NCBI GenBank assembly: GCA_023227835.1
Contig: JALOCI010000008.1
Location: 20,788-84,787 of the forward strand
Direction: 5' to 3'
DNA from: Bacteroidales bacterium
GTDB taxonomy: Bacteria > Bacteroidota > Bacteroidia > Bacteroidales > UBA932
Length of the DNA stretch: 64,000 nt
Shown: positions 16,670 through 26,871 of the stretch, in pieces
Position numbering within the stretch: the first letter of the stretch is position 1
How the letters are laid out: the number at the start of each line of letters is the position of its first letter
The notes under the pieces: generated by a model
Database searches by the model: none
Told to the model about the DNA's origin: nothing
Seen by the model: only the letters and a program-made list of their open reading frames with translations
Position numbers and translations under genes: made by a program

Positions 16670-17992
16670 ATGAAAAAACTTATCGAAACAATCAAAAACA
16701 TCTTCAAGATTGAAGAACTGCGCAAAAGGATCGTTTATACCGTCCTTTTGCTGTTGGTTTATCGTCTTGGTAGTTTTGTGGTAATGCCGGGTATTGACCC
16801 GACCCAACTGGATAAACTGCAGTCGCAGGCTTCAGAAGGGTTGCTCTCCCTGCTCAATATGTTCTCCGGTGGTGCATTTGGTAACGCGTCAATCTTTGCA
16901 TTGGGCGTGATGCCTTACATCTCTGCTTCTATCGTTATTCAACTCCTGGGAATCATGGTTCCGTATTTCCAGAAGATGCAACGCGAAGGTGAGAGCGGAA
17001 GAAGAAAAATGAATCAATGGACACGTTATCTGACCATAGTAATTCTAGCACTTCAGGGTCCTGCCTATATGGCTAACCTGCATGTACAATTACCTGAGTC
17101 TGCATTCCTGTTCCATGGATTTTCATATAATTTGTTTGCTACAGTAGTCCTTATTGGTGGAACTATGTTCATCATGTGGTTAGGCGAGCGCATTACCGAT
17201 CGCGGCTTAGGTAATGGTATCTCTCTGATCATCATGGTCGGTATCGTTGCACGTTTACCATTTGCATTAGTCTCTGAAGGCGGCGCAAGGCTGAACCAGA
17301 GTGCCGGCGGTGGTATTCTTATGCTTGTTGTAGAGTTGATTGTATTGTTCCTTGTTTTCGTTGCAACTATTGCATTGGTACAGGGCACAAGAAAGATTCC
17401 TGTACAATATGCAAAAAGAATTATTGGTAACAAGCAATATGGAGGAGTGCGTCAATATATTCCGTTGAAGATAAACGCGGCTGGCGTTATGCCAATTATC
17501 TTCGCTCAGGCTATAATGATGTTTCCTTTGCTTCTGTCAGGTTTTGATGCAACCCGCGGTTTGGCAGCTACACTGTCAAATTCAAACGGTTTCTGGTATA
17601 ACCTGATCTTTGGTCTTATGGTGGTAGCCTTTACATACTTCTACACAGCAGTAACCGTAAATCCTACAAACATGGCCGAGGATATGAAGAAAAACGGAGG
17701 TTTTATTCCGGGTATCAAACCAGGAAAGAAAACAGCCGAATATCTTGATTCGATAATGTCTCGCATTACGCTTCCTGGTTCGGTTTTCCTTGCCATCGTA
17801 GCGATTCTGCCTGCATTTGCAAAAATGCTTGGTATCAGTAACCAGTTCGCAGCATTCTATGGAGGAACATCTTTGTTGATCCTGGTTGGTGTGATTCTTG
17901 ATACTTTGCAGCAGATAGAAAGTCACCTGCTTATGCGTCACTATGATGGTCTTATGAAAACAGGCCGTCTGAAGGGACGTTCAAGCATGTAA
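16670..17992 (+). CDS. secY: Preprotein translocase subunit SecY
   Basis: Channel subunit of the Sec translocon in the inner membrane. The 440-residue protein has ten hydrophobic segments. Signature regions are YRLGSFVVMPGID near 25-37, the plug-region MFSGGAFGNASIFALGVMPY, and GGVRQYIPLKINAAGVMPII near 258-277. adk, which follows secY in many bacteria, is absent; map follows directly. Confidence 0.98.
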   Translation: MKKLIETIKNIFKIEELRKRIVYTVLLLLVYRLGSFVVMPGIDPTQLDKLQSQASEGLLSLLNMFSGGAFGNASIFALGVMPYISASIVIQLLGIMVPYFQKMQREGESGRRKMNQWTRYLTIVILALQGPAYMANLHVQLPESAFLFHGFSYNLFATVVLIGGTMFIMWLGERITDRGLGNGISLIIMVGIVARLPFALVSEGGARLNQSAGGGILMLVVELIVLFLVFVATIALVQGTRKIPVQYAKRIIGNKQYGGVRQYIPLKINAAGVMPIIFAQAIMMFPLLLSGFDATRGLAATLSNSNGFWYNLIFGLMVVAFTYFYTAVTVNPTNMAEDMKKNGGFIPGIKPGKKTAEYLDSIMSRITLPGSVFLAIVAILPAFAKMLGISNQFAAFYGGTSLLILVGVILDTLQQIESHLLMRHYDGLMKTGRLKGRSSM

Positions 17993-18016
17993 GAAGTTCA
18001 AAAGTTCTTTGTAGAT

Positions 18017-18781
18017 ATGATAAAATTAAAAACCGAGGAAGAGATTGAGTTACTGAGAGAAAATGCTCTCCTGGTATCAAAGACTCTTGCAGAGGTTGGC
18101 AAGCATGTAGCTCCGGGTGTTACAACTCTTGAGCTGAACAGTATTGCCGAGACCTTTATAAGAGATCATGGTGCCGTCCCTGCCTTTCTTGGTTACAATG
18201 GTTTTCCTTATGCTCTCTGTATGTCTGTGAATGATGTGGTTGTACATGGCTTTGCCTCGGACTACCATCTTCAGGAGGGAGATATAGTCTCTGTAGACTG
18301 TGGAACTATCCTTAAAGGATTTTACGGGGACTCGGCATACACATTTCCGGTAGGAAAGGTTTCTGAAGAGACCGCGAAACTGCTGGAGGTTACAAAAGAG
18401 TCTTTGTACAGAGGTATAAGTATGGCTGTCGCCGGTAACAGAATCGGAGATATTTCAAATGCAATCCAGACCTATATAGAAAGCTTCGGCTTTTCGGCAG
18501 TGAGAGAGATGGTAGGTCACGGAATAGGCAAGAGGCTTCATGAGTCACCGGATGTCCCGAATTACGGGAGAAAGGGAGATGGGAAAAAACTGGTTGAAGG
18601 CATGGTTATTTGTATAGAACCGATGATTAATGCCGGAACCAAATCGATCTTCATGCACGATGACGGTTGGACTGTCAGCACAGTGGACAGAAAAAAATCA
18701 GCTCATTTTGAACTGACGGTCGCTATAAAAAAGGGGAAACCGGATATTTTATCTACATTTGAATTCATTGAACAACAATAA
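18017..18781 (+). CDS. map: Methionine aminopeptidase, type I
   Basis: Removes the N-terminal Met from nascent proteins. The 254-residue pita-bread enzyme carries the metal ligands in VSVDCGT (Asp), GDSAYTF (Asp), VGHGIGKRLHE (His), IEPMI (Glu) and the final SAHFELTV (Glu). The short length and lack of an N-terminal zinc finger place it in type Ia. It sits between secY and infA. Confidence 0.96.
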   Translation: MIKLKTEEEIELLRENALLVSKTLAEVGKHVAPGVTTLELNSIAETFIRDHGAVPAFLGYNGFPYALCMSVNDVVVHGFASDYHLQEGDIVSVDCGTILKGFYGDSAYTFPVGKVSEETAKLLEVTKESLYRGISMAVAGNRIGDISNAIQTYIESFGFSAVREMVGHGIGKRLHESPDVPNYGRKGDGKKLVEGMVICIEPMINAGTKSIFMHDDGWTVSTVDRKKSAHFELTVAIKKGKPDILSTFEFIEQQ

Positions 18782-18803
18782 AAATTATAGGGTATAAGCT
18801 TTA

Positions 18804-19022
<219 letters not shown>

Positions 19023-19034
19023 AAATTAAATAAA

Positions 19035-19151
19035 ATGAAAGTTAAAGCATCCATTAAGAAGCGCAGTGAGGATTGCAAAATTGTAAAACGCAAAGGTCGT
19101 TTATATGTTATTTGCAAGAAGAACCCTAAGTTCAAAATGCGTCAGGGGTAA
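19035..19151 (+). CDS. rpmJ: 50S ribosomal protein L36
   Basis: A 38-residue ORF 12 bases after infA reading [19 protein letters not shown] and ending KFKMRQG. It is too short for usual ORF cut-offs. Of the four zinc ligands in the C+ form (CxxC-x12-C-x4-H) only Cys14 and Cys27 remain; the first is Ser11 and the His is Phe, so it is a zinc-free form as in other Bacteroidota. Confidence 0.95.
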   Translation: MKVKASIKKRSEDCKIVKRKGRLYVICKKNPKFKMRQG

Positions 19152-19188
19152 TTTATTAATTTGTAAACAATAAAGAGAAAGAACAGAT

Positions 19189-19566
19189 ATGGCACGTATA
19201 GCCGGAGTAGATTTACCAAACAATAAACGTGGAGAGATAGGTCTTACCTACATCTACGGAATTGGTCGCAGTTCTGCCAAAAAAATCCTCTCTACATTAG
19301 GGATTGATTTAAATACAAAGGTAAAGGACTGGAACGACGAACAAATAGCAGGAATCAGGGCACTTGTTGCTTCTGAGTACAAAATTGAAGGTGAACTTCG
19401 TTCATCAGTTCAAATGAACATCAAGAGGTTGATGGATATCGGATGTTACAGAGGTATCCGCCACCGTATAGGTTTGCCTGTACGTGGACAGTCAACTAAA
19501 AATAACGCCCGTACCAGAAAGGGTAAGAAGAAGACAGTAGCTAACAAGAAGAAAGCAACTAAATAG
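19189..19566 (+). CDS. rpsM: 30S ribosomal protein S13
   Basis: Head protein contacting P-site tRNA; 125 residues with [20 protein letters not shown] at the start, the helix-hairpin-helix region, and [20 protein letters not shown] near the basic C-terminus. Confidence 0.98.
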   Translation: MARIAGVDLPNNKRGEIGLTYIYGIGRSSAKKILSTLGIDLNTKVKDWNDEQIAGIRALVASEYKIEGELRSSVQMNIKRLMDIGCYRGIRHRIGLPVRGQSTKNNARTRKGKKKTVANKKKATK

Positions 19567-19576
19567 AAGCTAAATC

Positions 19577-19969
19577 ATGGCAAAAAAAACAGGAACAACA
19601 AATAAAAAGAAGGTTGTAAAGGTTGAAGCTTACGGACAACTCCATGTTTCATCAACTTTCAATAATGTGATAGTTACCCTGACTAACGCTACCGGACAGG
19701 TTATAAGTTGGTCATCAGCCGGTAAAATGGGTTTCAGAGGTTCAAAGAAGAACACTCCGTATGCAGCACAGACAGCAGCAGCTGATTGCGCTAAAGTAGC
19801 TTTTGATTTGGGGCTTCGTAAGGTAAAGGCCTATGTAAAAGGCCCGGGTGCCGGACGTGAGTCTGCAATACGTACAATTCACGGTGCAGGTATTGAGGTG
19901 ACTGAGATTATCGATGTTACTCCACTTCCTCACAACGGTTGCCGTCCAAAAGGTCGTCGTAGAGTTTAA
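19577..19969 (+). CDS. rpsK: 30S ribosomal protein S11
   Basis: Platform protein of 130 residues. [20 protein letters not shown] and the C-terminal signature [18 protein letters not shown] are complete. Confidence 0.98.
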   Translation: MAKKTGTTNKKKVVKVEAYGQLHVSSTFNNVIVTLTNATGQVISWSSAGKMGFRGSKKNTPYAAQTAAADCAKVAFDLGLRKVKAYVKGPGAGRESAIRTIHGAGIEVTEIIDVTPLPHNGCRPKGRRRV

Positions 19970-19999
19970 CCCTTATAAATTCATTTTAAATTATTTAAC

Positions 20000-20605
20000 A
20001 TGGCAAGATATACAGGGCCTTCTACAAAAATTGCCCGCAAATTTGGAGAGCCGATATTTGGTCCCGATAAAAGTTACGAGAAAAAGAACTATCCTCCAGG
20101 ACAACACGGACTGGCAAAGAAGCGTAAAAAAACTTCCGAGTACGGTACACAGTTGAAGGAGAAACAAAAGGTAAAATATACATATGGTCTTCTTGAGAGA
20201 CAATTCCGCAATCTGTATGAGACAGCTTCAAAGATGAAGGGAAGAAAAGGTGAGAACCTTATTCTCCTGCTTGAAACCCGTCTTGACAACCTTGTTTACA
20301 GAATGGGTATTGCTCCGAGCAGAGCTGCTGCAAGACAGCTTGTAACACACTGCCACATCGTTATTGACGGTGAGGTATGTAACGTTCCTTCAAGGAGTGT
20401 TAGACCAGGTCAGATAGTAGGTGTAAGGGAGAGATCAAAGAGTCTTGAGGTTATTCAGAACAATATTTCCCGTAGTGCAAGCAGATTCCCTTGGATTGAG
20501 TGGGATGGAGCCGCATTGACAGGAAAGCTTCTCAATATGCCTGAAAGGACAGAGATACCTGAAGTAATTAATGAGCAACTGATAGTTGAGTTATACTCTA
20601 AATAA
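20000..20605 (+). CDS. rpsD: 30S ribosomal protein S4
   Basis: Primary 16S rRNA-binding protein; 201 residues. [20 protein letters not shown] opens it, and the S4 RNA-binding domain ([20 protein letters not shown]) lies near 95-114. The N-terminal zinc-binding Cys cluster is absent (C- form). Confidence 0.97.
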   Translation: MARYTGPSTKIARKFGEPIFGPDKSYEKKNYPPGQHGLAKKRKKTSEYGTQLKEKQKVKYTYGLLERQFRNLYETASKMKGRKGENLILLLETRLDNLVYRMGIAPSRAAARQLVTHCHIVIDGEVCNVPSRSVRPGQIVGVRERSKSLEVIQNNISRSASRFPWIEWDGAALTGKLLNMPERTEIPEVINEQLIVELYSK

Positions 20606-20613
20606 AAAATAAA

Positions 20614-21624
20614 ATGGCAATATTAGCATTTCAAAAACCCGATAAGGTGATAATGCTTGATGCAACCGAAACATTCGGTCGCTTTGAGTTCCGTCCGCTG
20701 GAGCCTGGATACGGCATCACAGTCGGTAACGCATTGCGCCGTATTTTACTCTCCTCTCTTGAAGGGTATGCCATCACATCGATTAAGATACAGGGTGTTG
20801 ATCACGAATTCGCAACAATACCCGGAGTTATCGAAACCGTTGTCGATATCATACTTAACCTGAAGCAAGTCCGTTTCAAAAGGATGGTTGAAGGTGAAGA
20901 GTCTGAGATTGTAAATGTTTCAGTTAGCGGTAAGCAGAACTTTATTGCGGAAGATATCTCAAAACAGATGTCTTCGTTTAAGGTACTGAATCCAGATTGG
21001 CATATATGCTCTATGGAGCCATCTGTAACACTCAATGTTGAATTGAGGATTGGTAAGGGAAGAGGCTATGTGCCTGCAGAAGAAAACAAAGTCGAGGATG
21101 CTCCTTTCGGGCTTATTCCGATTGATTCAATTTTCACCCCTATCAAGAATGTAAAATACTCAGTTGAAAACTGGCGTGTTGAGCAGAAGACAGACTTTGA
21201 GAAACTGAATTTAGAGATTACCACAGACGGATCAATTCATCCTAAAGAGGCTTTAAAAGAGGCTGCGAAGATTCTTATACATCACTTCATGTTGTTCTCG
21301 GATGAGAAGATAACCCTTGAGACTCCGGTTGAGGTTATAAGCAATGAACTTGATGAAGAGTCACTCCGTATGCGTCACCTTCTGTTAACCAAACTTGCAG
21401 ACATGGAACTCTCCGTAAGGGCGTTGAATTGTCTAAAAGCGGCAGACATTGAGACTTTCGCAGAATTGGTGTCTCTCCAGAGAGCAGAGTTGATGAAATT
21501 CAGAAACTTCGGTAAGAAGTCACTCTCTGAGATCGACCAATTGGTTGAGCGCTACAGACTCACTTTTGGTATGGATGTAACTAAGTATAATATTGAAAAG
21601 AAAGTTTTAAAACATGAGGCATAA
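20614..21624 (+). CDS. rpoA: DNA-directed RNA polymerase subunit alpha
   Basis: Assembly platform of RNA polymerase. The N-terminal domain (about 1-230) contains [20 protein letters not shown]; the C-terminal domain (about 255-325) has [24 protein letters not shown] helix-hairpin-helix sequence and GKKSLSEI. 336 residues. The last 11 bases overlap the rplQ start. Confidence 0.98.
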   Translation: MAILAFQKPDKVIMLDATETFGRFEFRPLEPGYGITVGNALRRILLSSLEGYAITSIKIQGVDHEFATIPGVIETVVDIILNLKQVRFKRMVEGEESEIVNVSVSGKQNFIAEDISKQMSSFKVLNPDWHICSMEPSVTLNVELRIGKGRGYVPAEENKVEDAPFGLIPIDSIFTPIKNVKYSVENWRVEQKTDFEKLNLEITTDGSIHPKEALKEAAKILIHHFMLFSDEKITLETPVEVISNELDEESLRMRHLLLTKLADMELSVRALNCLKAADIETFAELVSLQRAELMKFRNFGKKSLSEIDQLVERYRLTFGMDVTKYNIEKKVLKHEA

Positions 21625-22183
21625 TAAGTCATTTAACCATTTGGGCCGTAAAAGCGGGCACCGTAAGGCAATGCTTGCAAATATGGCATCATCACTCATA
21701 TTGCACAAGAAGATTGAGACAACTGTAGCGAAGGCAAAGGCATTGAGGATGTACATAGAGCCATTGATTACAAAATCAAAAGAGGACTCTACCCATTCAC
21801 GCCGTACAGTATTTGCATATTTGAAGCAAAAAGAGGCTGTAACCGAACTTTTCCGCGTTATTGCTCCTAAGATTGCCGAGCGTCCGGGTGGATACACCAG
21901 AATCCTTAAGACAGGTTTCCGTCAGGGAGATGCTGCTGACATGGCTCTTATCGAGTTTGTTGATTTCAACGAGGTAGCAGTTGCTGCTGCTAAGACAGAG
22001 ACTAAGAAGGCAACAACACGTCGTAGCCGTGCAAAGAAGGTGGCTGATGCTCCTGAGGCATCTGAGCCGGTAGCTGAGAAGAAACCAAAGGCTCCTAAGG
22101 CTGAGGCAAAACCAAAAGCAGCACCTAAGGCAAAGGCTCCTAAAGCAGAGGCTAAGCCTGCTGCAGAAGAGAAAGCAGAGTAA
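21614..22183 (+). CDS. rplQ: 50S ribosomal protein L17 with Ala/Lys/Pro-rich tail
   Basis: Large-subunit protein near the tunnel exit. The L17 core (1-118) has [20 protein letters not shown] and the [16 protein letters not shown] block. After about residue 120 comes a 70-residue low-complexity tail built from [21 protein letters not shown] repeats, giving 189 residues in total against about 120-130 for the core family. It is the last gene of the operon and is followed by a strong terminator. Confidence 0.96.
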   Translation: MRHNKSFNHLGRKSGHRKAMLANMASSLILHKKIETTVAKAKALRMYIEPLITKSKEDSTHSRRTVFAYLKQKEAVTELFRVIAPKIAERPGGYTRILKTGFRQGDAADMALIEFVDFNEVAVAAAKTETKKATTRRSRAKKVADAPEASEPVAEKKPKAPKAEAKPKAAPKAKAPKAEAKPAAEEKAE

Positions 22184-22204
22184 TTACATACTTATATTCT
22201 AAAG

Positions 22205-22234
22205 AAGAGTGCTTGTTTCAGGCACTCTTTTTTT
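22205..22234 (+). terminator. Rho-independent terminator of the ribosomal operon
   Basis: Stem AAGAGTGC / GCACTCTT with a 9-base loop followed by a T7 run, 22 bases after the rplQ stop. Confidence 0.92.
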
Positions 22235-22278
22235 ATGTTTAAATACTGATTTACCCGATATTTTGACATCTTTGTAAT

Positions 22279-22986
22279 ATGAATAGTATTATTACAGAGG
22301 TATGTGCCTCATCTCTCAATTCTGTTCTTGCTGCAGTTGAGGGAAGAGCAGACAGGATTGAGCTTTGTCAGGCTCTTCCATTGGACGGTCTGACACCTTC
22401 ACATGCGTTGATATCCTATTGCCGCAATAATATCTCTATACCGGTTTTTGTCCTGATTCGCCCCAGAGAGGGAGACTTTATATATAATGACAATGAGACT
22501 ATGGTAATGATGGAGGATATCGATTATTGCCGGAGATTAGGGATTTCAGGTGTCGTTTTAGGCTTTCTTGATAAAGATGGAGGGATAGACAAAGACAGGT
22601 TGAATGAGGCTGTAAAAAAGGCCGGAGCCATGGAGGTAACCTTTCACCGGGCTTTTGATGTATGTGCGGACTGGGAAAGAGCATTAGAGGATATAATTGA
22701 GTCCGGTTGCAGCAGGGTACTGACCTCCGGACAGGCAGCCGACTCATATCAGGGCAGGGAGCGTCTAAAGCAGATAGTCGCTAAGGCCGGTGATAGAATA
22801 ACAATTCTTGTCGGCGGAGGTATAACCCCCGGGAATGTAAGGGAGATTCTGGATTATACAAAAGCAAAAGAGCTCCATTTTTCGGCAAAATCACCGTTTA
22901 GTGATAACGGAGATGAGGTTCGCTTTGAGACCTCCTCGGAGCTAGTAAGAAAAATAGTATCAATTGTCAATAATCTAACAATATGA
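22279..22986 (+). CDS. cutC: CutC family protein
   Basis: TIM-barrel protein of the CutC family (235 residues), named for copper homeostasis in E. coli, though a direct copper role is disputed. Family motifs are EVCASSLNSVLAAVEGRADR (8-27), IPVFVLIRPREGDF (about 54-67), VTFHRAFDV and LTSGQAADS. It follows the ribosomal terminator and overlaps the transglutaminase lipoprotein by 4 bases (ATGA), so the two share a transcript. ACATCTTTG just upstream is a possible but imperfect -7 element. Confidence 0.9.
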   Translation: MNSIITEVCASSLNSVLAAVEGRADRIELCQALPLDGLTPSHALISYCRNNISIPVFVLIRPREGDFIYNDNETMVMMEDIDYCRRLGISGVVLGFLDKDGGIDKDRLNEAVKKAGAMEVTFHRAFDVCADWERALEDIIESGCSRVLTSGQAADSYQGRERLKQIVAKAGDRITILVGGGITPGNVREILDYTKAKELHFSAKSPFSDNGDEVRFETSSELVRKIVSIVNNLTI

Positions 22987-25604
22987 AAATATTAAAATAT
23001 GCTCTTCAGGTGATAGCGGCACTCACCCTGACAGGTTGCGGTAACTCCGGCTTTATCTCAAATAAAGTTCAAAGAGAGGAGGTTGAGAATCAATTCGAGA
23101 GCAGGAAAAAAATGTTCGGGCAGGAGGGTGCAGAACTATTCACAATTACTGATAAACCTGAATTGAAAGAGGAGGAGAGGGATGCCTTGAAATTCCTCTA
23201 CGCCTATATGCCTGTCAGCGATATTGCTGATTACAGCGGAGATTTTTTTCTGAAGATGGTACGTTCATCATTTGAGGCAAGAGATTTTTTCAAATGGGGA
23301 GATAGGATTCCCGAGGAACTTTTCCGCCATTTTGTACTTCCTCCGAGAGTTAATAATGAGGATCTGGATTCTGCAAGAGTCGTTTTTTTTAATGAACTTA
23401 AAGAGAGGATTAAAGATTTAACAATGTATGAGGCTGCACTTGAGGTTAACCACTGGTGCCATGAAAAGGTAGCCTACCGGCCATCTGACAGCAGAACCTC
23501 CGCACCTCTTGCTACAGTGCTTTCCGGTTACGGACGATGCGGAGAGGAGTCAACATTTACAGTGACTGCCCTGAGATCTGTCGGTATCCCTGCACGTCAG
23601 TGCTACACGCCCAGATGGGCACATACCGATGATAACCATGCCTGGGTAGAGGTCTGGTGTGACGGGAAATGGTATTTTCTCGGAGCCTGTGAGCCAGAGA
23701 GCGAGTTAAACAAGGCGTGGTTCTCAGCTCCTGCAAAGAGAGCCATGATGGTTCACACAAATGTCTTCGGACGATACTACGGACCTGAAAGCAAAACAGA
23801 TTACCCTCTCTATACAAAGATAAATGTGCTTGAGAATTACACGCAAACCAAAAAACTTAATGTTACCATTTGTGACCGAGAAGGAAAAAGGGTTGAAGGA
23901 GCTGATGTTAAGTATCTGCTTTACAACTATGCTGAGTTCTATCCAATATATGAGCAAAAGAGCGATGCAGATGGCAAATCGTATGTAATCTCGGGCCTTG
24001 GGGATCTTCTTGTTTGGGCCAGTAAAGACAAATTATATGGCTATAAAAAGGTCGCACTGCTCTCTGCCGATAGTGTGACAATCATATTGGACAGGGCAGC
24101 AGGAGAGGAGTATGGGGAGGATATTGATATAACACCCCCTGTCGAGCAGCCTTTGACTGGCGATACTCTTACTGAGGCTGCAAAGAGAAATAGCGTAAGG
24201 CTTAAGCAGGAGGATTCGATAAGAAACGGCTATATTGCCACATTTATGGGAAGAGGTGAAGCGAAAGCGCTTGCTGAGAGATGCAAGCTTGATTCTTCTC
24301 AGGTAATCGGCTACATATCAAGGAGCGAAGGAAACTGGAGAGAGATTTCAAAATTTATCGAAGAGGACAAAGATGATGCAAGAGCCCTTAAAATGCTTTC
24401 AACAATAAGCGACAAAGATTTAAGAGATACACCGGCTGGTATTCTTCAGGATCATCTTGATTGTACTCCTCAGTATGACATATCTTCTGGTTACACTATG
24501 GATGTCTATGTAAAGGGTATCCTTTCGCCAAAAGTTCTTTATGAGAAGATACGTCCGTGGAGGACGGCACTCAGGCAAAAATTCGCACCAGTTTTCGGAG
24601 ACTCTCCTGATGCCGGGAAGATAAAAGAGTGGGTAGAGAAAAACATAAAAACGGACAAAGATCAGAATTATCCGAGATGCCCTGTATCTCCAGAAGGTGT
24701 GTCAAAAATATATATTGCAGACAAGGTATCAAGGGATATATTCTATGTCGCTTTGTGCCGGAGTTTCGGTATTCCGGCCGTAATAGATCCGGCGACAATG
24801 TTAATTAAAGTGTTCAGCTATAATGAATGGCATAATATATCATTTGAAACCGGCTCTGTTGAGCGTAAAACGGGGAAGGTTGTTATTTCTCTCAATGATC
24901 CGAAAGATAAGATTCCTCAATACTGGAGCAACTACACAATTGCAAAGATGAAAGACGGGCTGTTTGTCTCTTTGGATTTTGAGAACGACAAGAGAGTGGC
25001 CTCATTTCCTGTCGCGCTTGACCTGGAGGAGGGGTATTACAGAATTTGTACGGGCAACAGGTATGATGACGGACGGGTGTTGGTTCATTGTGATTATTTC
25101 AATATTGCCGGAGGAAAGACAGTGAAGAGGGTTTTGAAAACCAGAGCGCTTGAGGCGAATCGCATTGTATACGGATCGGTGAAAGGTGCTGTTGACAGTG
25201 CTTTGTATAATGATGATGGTTTGGTAATATGTTTTATTGATCCGGACAAAGAGCCGACAAAACATCTTATAAATGAGTTCCCGGCATTTAAAAGCGAGTT
25301 TGATAAATGGAGAGGTCGTTTCTTGTTTGTGGTACCTGACAGTAAAAACTCAAGTTCATATAATCCGGAAAAATATAATGGTTTACCGGTTAAAAGTGAT
25401 TTTATCACAAAAGATAGTGAAGGAATGTTAAAATCGTTTGTCGCTGCTTCGAAAATCGTGTTCAGAGATGATTTTCCACTAATATTTATCGTTAATGAAA
25501 AGGGTGAGATTATCTTTCACTCGCGAGGCTACAAAATAGGCACAACCGAATATCTTCATAAATCTTTAATGGCTGAATATTCTTATATTTGCAATCAAAA
25601 TTAA
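22983..25604 (+). CDS. Large transglutaminase-domain lipoprotein
   Basis: An 873-residue secreted protein with a lipoprotein signal (LTLTGC, lipid Cys near 19). Residues about 150-260 form a transglutaminase/papain-like domain with GRCGEES (Cys186) and DDNHAWVEVW (His219). The third triad position, expected as Asp in a strand near 238, reads ACEPE, so the acid is uncertain. Around 570-640 there is a second, apparently degenerate copy (RDIFYVALCRSFGIPAVID) without the catalytic Cys-His pair. The last 140 residues resemble a thioredoxin fold without CxxC. Similar proteins are known in Bacteroidota, function unknown; a peptidase or peptide cross-linking role in the periplasm is inference. It is coupled to cutC. 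Confidence 0.82.
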   Translation: MKILKYALQVIAALTLTGCGNSGFISNKVQREEVENQFESRKKMFGQEGAELFTITDKPELKEEERDALKFLYAYMPVSDIADYSGDFFLKMVRSSFEARDFFKWGDRIPEELFRHFVLPPRVNNEDLDSARVVFFNELKERIKDLTMYEAALEVNHWCHEKVAYRPSDSRTSAPLATVLSGYGRCGEESTFTVTALRSVGIPARQCYTPRWAHTDDNHAWVEVWCDGKWYFLGACEPESELNKAWFSAPAKRAMMVHTNVFGRYYGPESKTDYPLYTKINVLENYTQTKKLNVTICDREGKRVEGADVKYLLYNYAEFYPIYEQKSDADGKSYVISGLGDLLVWASKDKLYGYKKVALLSADSVTIILDRAAGEEYGEDIDITPPVEQPLTGDTLTEAAKRNSVRLKQEDSIRNGYIATFMGRGEAKALAERCKLDSSQVIGYISRSEGNWREISKFIEEDKDDARALKMLSTISDKDLRDTPAGILQDHLDCTPQYDISSGYTMDVYVKGILSPKVLYEKIRPWRTALRQKFAPVFGDSPDAGKIKEWVEKNIKTDKDQNYPRCPVSPEGVSKIYIADKVSRDIFYVALCRSFGIPAVIDPATMLIKVFSYNEWHNISFETGSVERKTGKVVISLNDPKDKIPQYWSNYTIAKMKDGLFVSLDFENDKRVASFPVALDLEEGYYRICTGNRYDDGRVLVHCDYFNIAGGKTVKRVLKTRALEANRIVYGSVKGAVDSALYNDDGLVICFIDPDKEPTKHLINEFPAFKSEFDKWRGRFLFVVPDSKNSSSYNPEKYNGLPVKSDFITKDSEGMLKSFVAASKIVFRDDFPLIFIVNEKGEIIFHSRGYKIGTTEYLHKSLMAEYSYICNQN
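25584..25591 (+). promoter_or_regulatory. Candidate -7 element for the nucleoside transporter
   Basis: TATATTTG lies within the last codons of the preceding gene, 29 bases before the ATG at 25621. It fits TAnnTTTG; no TTTG at -33 is obvious. Confidence 0.45.
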
Positions 25605-25620
25605 TTATACAACAACTATT

Positions 25621-26871
25621 ATGAGTATAAAACTTCGCCTTACACTGATGAACTTTCTTCAGTTCTTCATTTGGGGTACATGGCTTATCTCCCTGGGGGG
25701 ATATATGATACAGAAGCTTGGTTTTACAGGCGGTACCGTCGGAGCCGTATATGCAACCATGGGTATGGCATCCCTTTTTATGCCTGCGTTGCTTGGAATT
25801 GTCGCGGACCGTTGGGTGAATTCTGAAAGACTCCTTGGAATATGTCATATTCTTGGTGCTGTATTTCTTTACTTAGCTTCGACAATAACCGATCCGGATC
25901 AGATGTACTGGGTAATGCTTGTGAACAGTCTTGTCTTCATGCCAACCATAGCTCTGAACAACACTGTCTCCTTTAATATCATGGGGCAGAAAAAAATGGA
26001 TGTCGTAAAGGATTTTCCTCCTATCAGGGTTTGGGGTACAATAGGTTTCATCATAGCCATGTGGGTTGTTGACCTTGGAGGGTGGACTCTCAGTCCGACT
26101 CAGTTATATATTGGCTCAATCGCATCACTATTTTTGGGAGTTTATGCATTTACAATGCCGGCTTGTCCTCCGGTAAAGACTGAACGTAAACGCTCCCTTG
26201 TCTCAGCTTTGGGTCTGGACGCTCTTGTCCTTTTCAGGCAACAGAAAACAGCCATATTTTTCTTGTTTTCAATGCTTTTGGGTGCGGCCCTTCAGATAAC
26301 AAACACGTTCGGATCTCCGTTCCTGCAGGATTTTGCCAAGAATCCACGTTTTATGGACTCTTTTGCCGTTACACACCCGGGAATCTTAATGTCGGTTTCA
26401 CAGATGTCCGAGACGCTTTTCATACTTGCAATACCATTTTTCCTTAAAAGGTTCGGAATAAAAACTGTGGTTCTCATGAGCATGTTCGCATGGGTCCTCA
26501 GATTCGGACTCTTTGGTATAGGAAATCCTTCTGAAGGTCTGGTATTCCTTATCCTTTCTATGATTGTTTACGGTATTGCGTTTGACTTCTTCAATATTTC
26601 CGGTTCTCTGTTTATAGAGCAGGAGACTGAAACTAAACCTGAGATCAGGGCAAGTGCACAAGGTCTATTCATGGTGATGACAAATGGTATAGGAGCAACT
26701 GTAGGCGGACTTACCTCTGGATGGGTTGTAGACCTTTTCACCTCAGCAGACGGAATGAAGGACTGGACAACGATATGGTTTGTTTTTGCCGGATACGCCC
26801 TTGCAATAGGCGTTCTTTTTGCCCTTTTCTTCAGATATAAGCACAATCCACAACCAGTACCGCAGAAATGA
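25621..26871 (+). CDS. Nucleoside:H+ symporter family MFS transporter
   Basis: A 416-residue membrane protein with twelve hydrophobic segments, matching the NupG/XapB nucleoside permease branch of the MFS. LRLTLMNFLQFFIWGTWLIS (5-24) and GIVADRWVNSERLL near 60 are typical, the latter corresponding to the loop 2-3 motif. It would import nucleosides by proton symport. It overlaps tgt by 4 bases (ATGA). Coupling to a tRNA base-exchange gene is suggestive of queuine or purine supply, but that is inference. Confidence 0.85.
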   Translation: MSIKLRLTLMNFLQFFIWGTWLISLGGYMIQKLGFTGGTVGAVYATMGMASLFMPALLGIVADRWVNSERLLGICHILGAVFLYLASTITDPDQMYWVMLVNSLVFMPTIALNNTVSFNIMGQKKMDVVKDFPPIRVWGTIGFIIAMWVVDLGGWTLSPTQLYIGSIASLFLGVYAFTMPACPPVKTERKRSLVSALGLDALVLFRQQKTAIFFLFSMLLGAALQITNTFGSPFLQDFAKNPRFMDSFAVTHPGILMSVSQMSETLFILAIPFFLKRFGIKTVVLMSMFAWVLRFGLFGIGNPSEGLVFLILSMIVYGIAFDFFNISGSLFIEQETETKPEIRASAQGLFMVMTNGIGATVGGLTSGWVVDLFTSADGMKDWTTIWFVFAGYALAIGVLFALFFRYKHNPQPVPQK

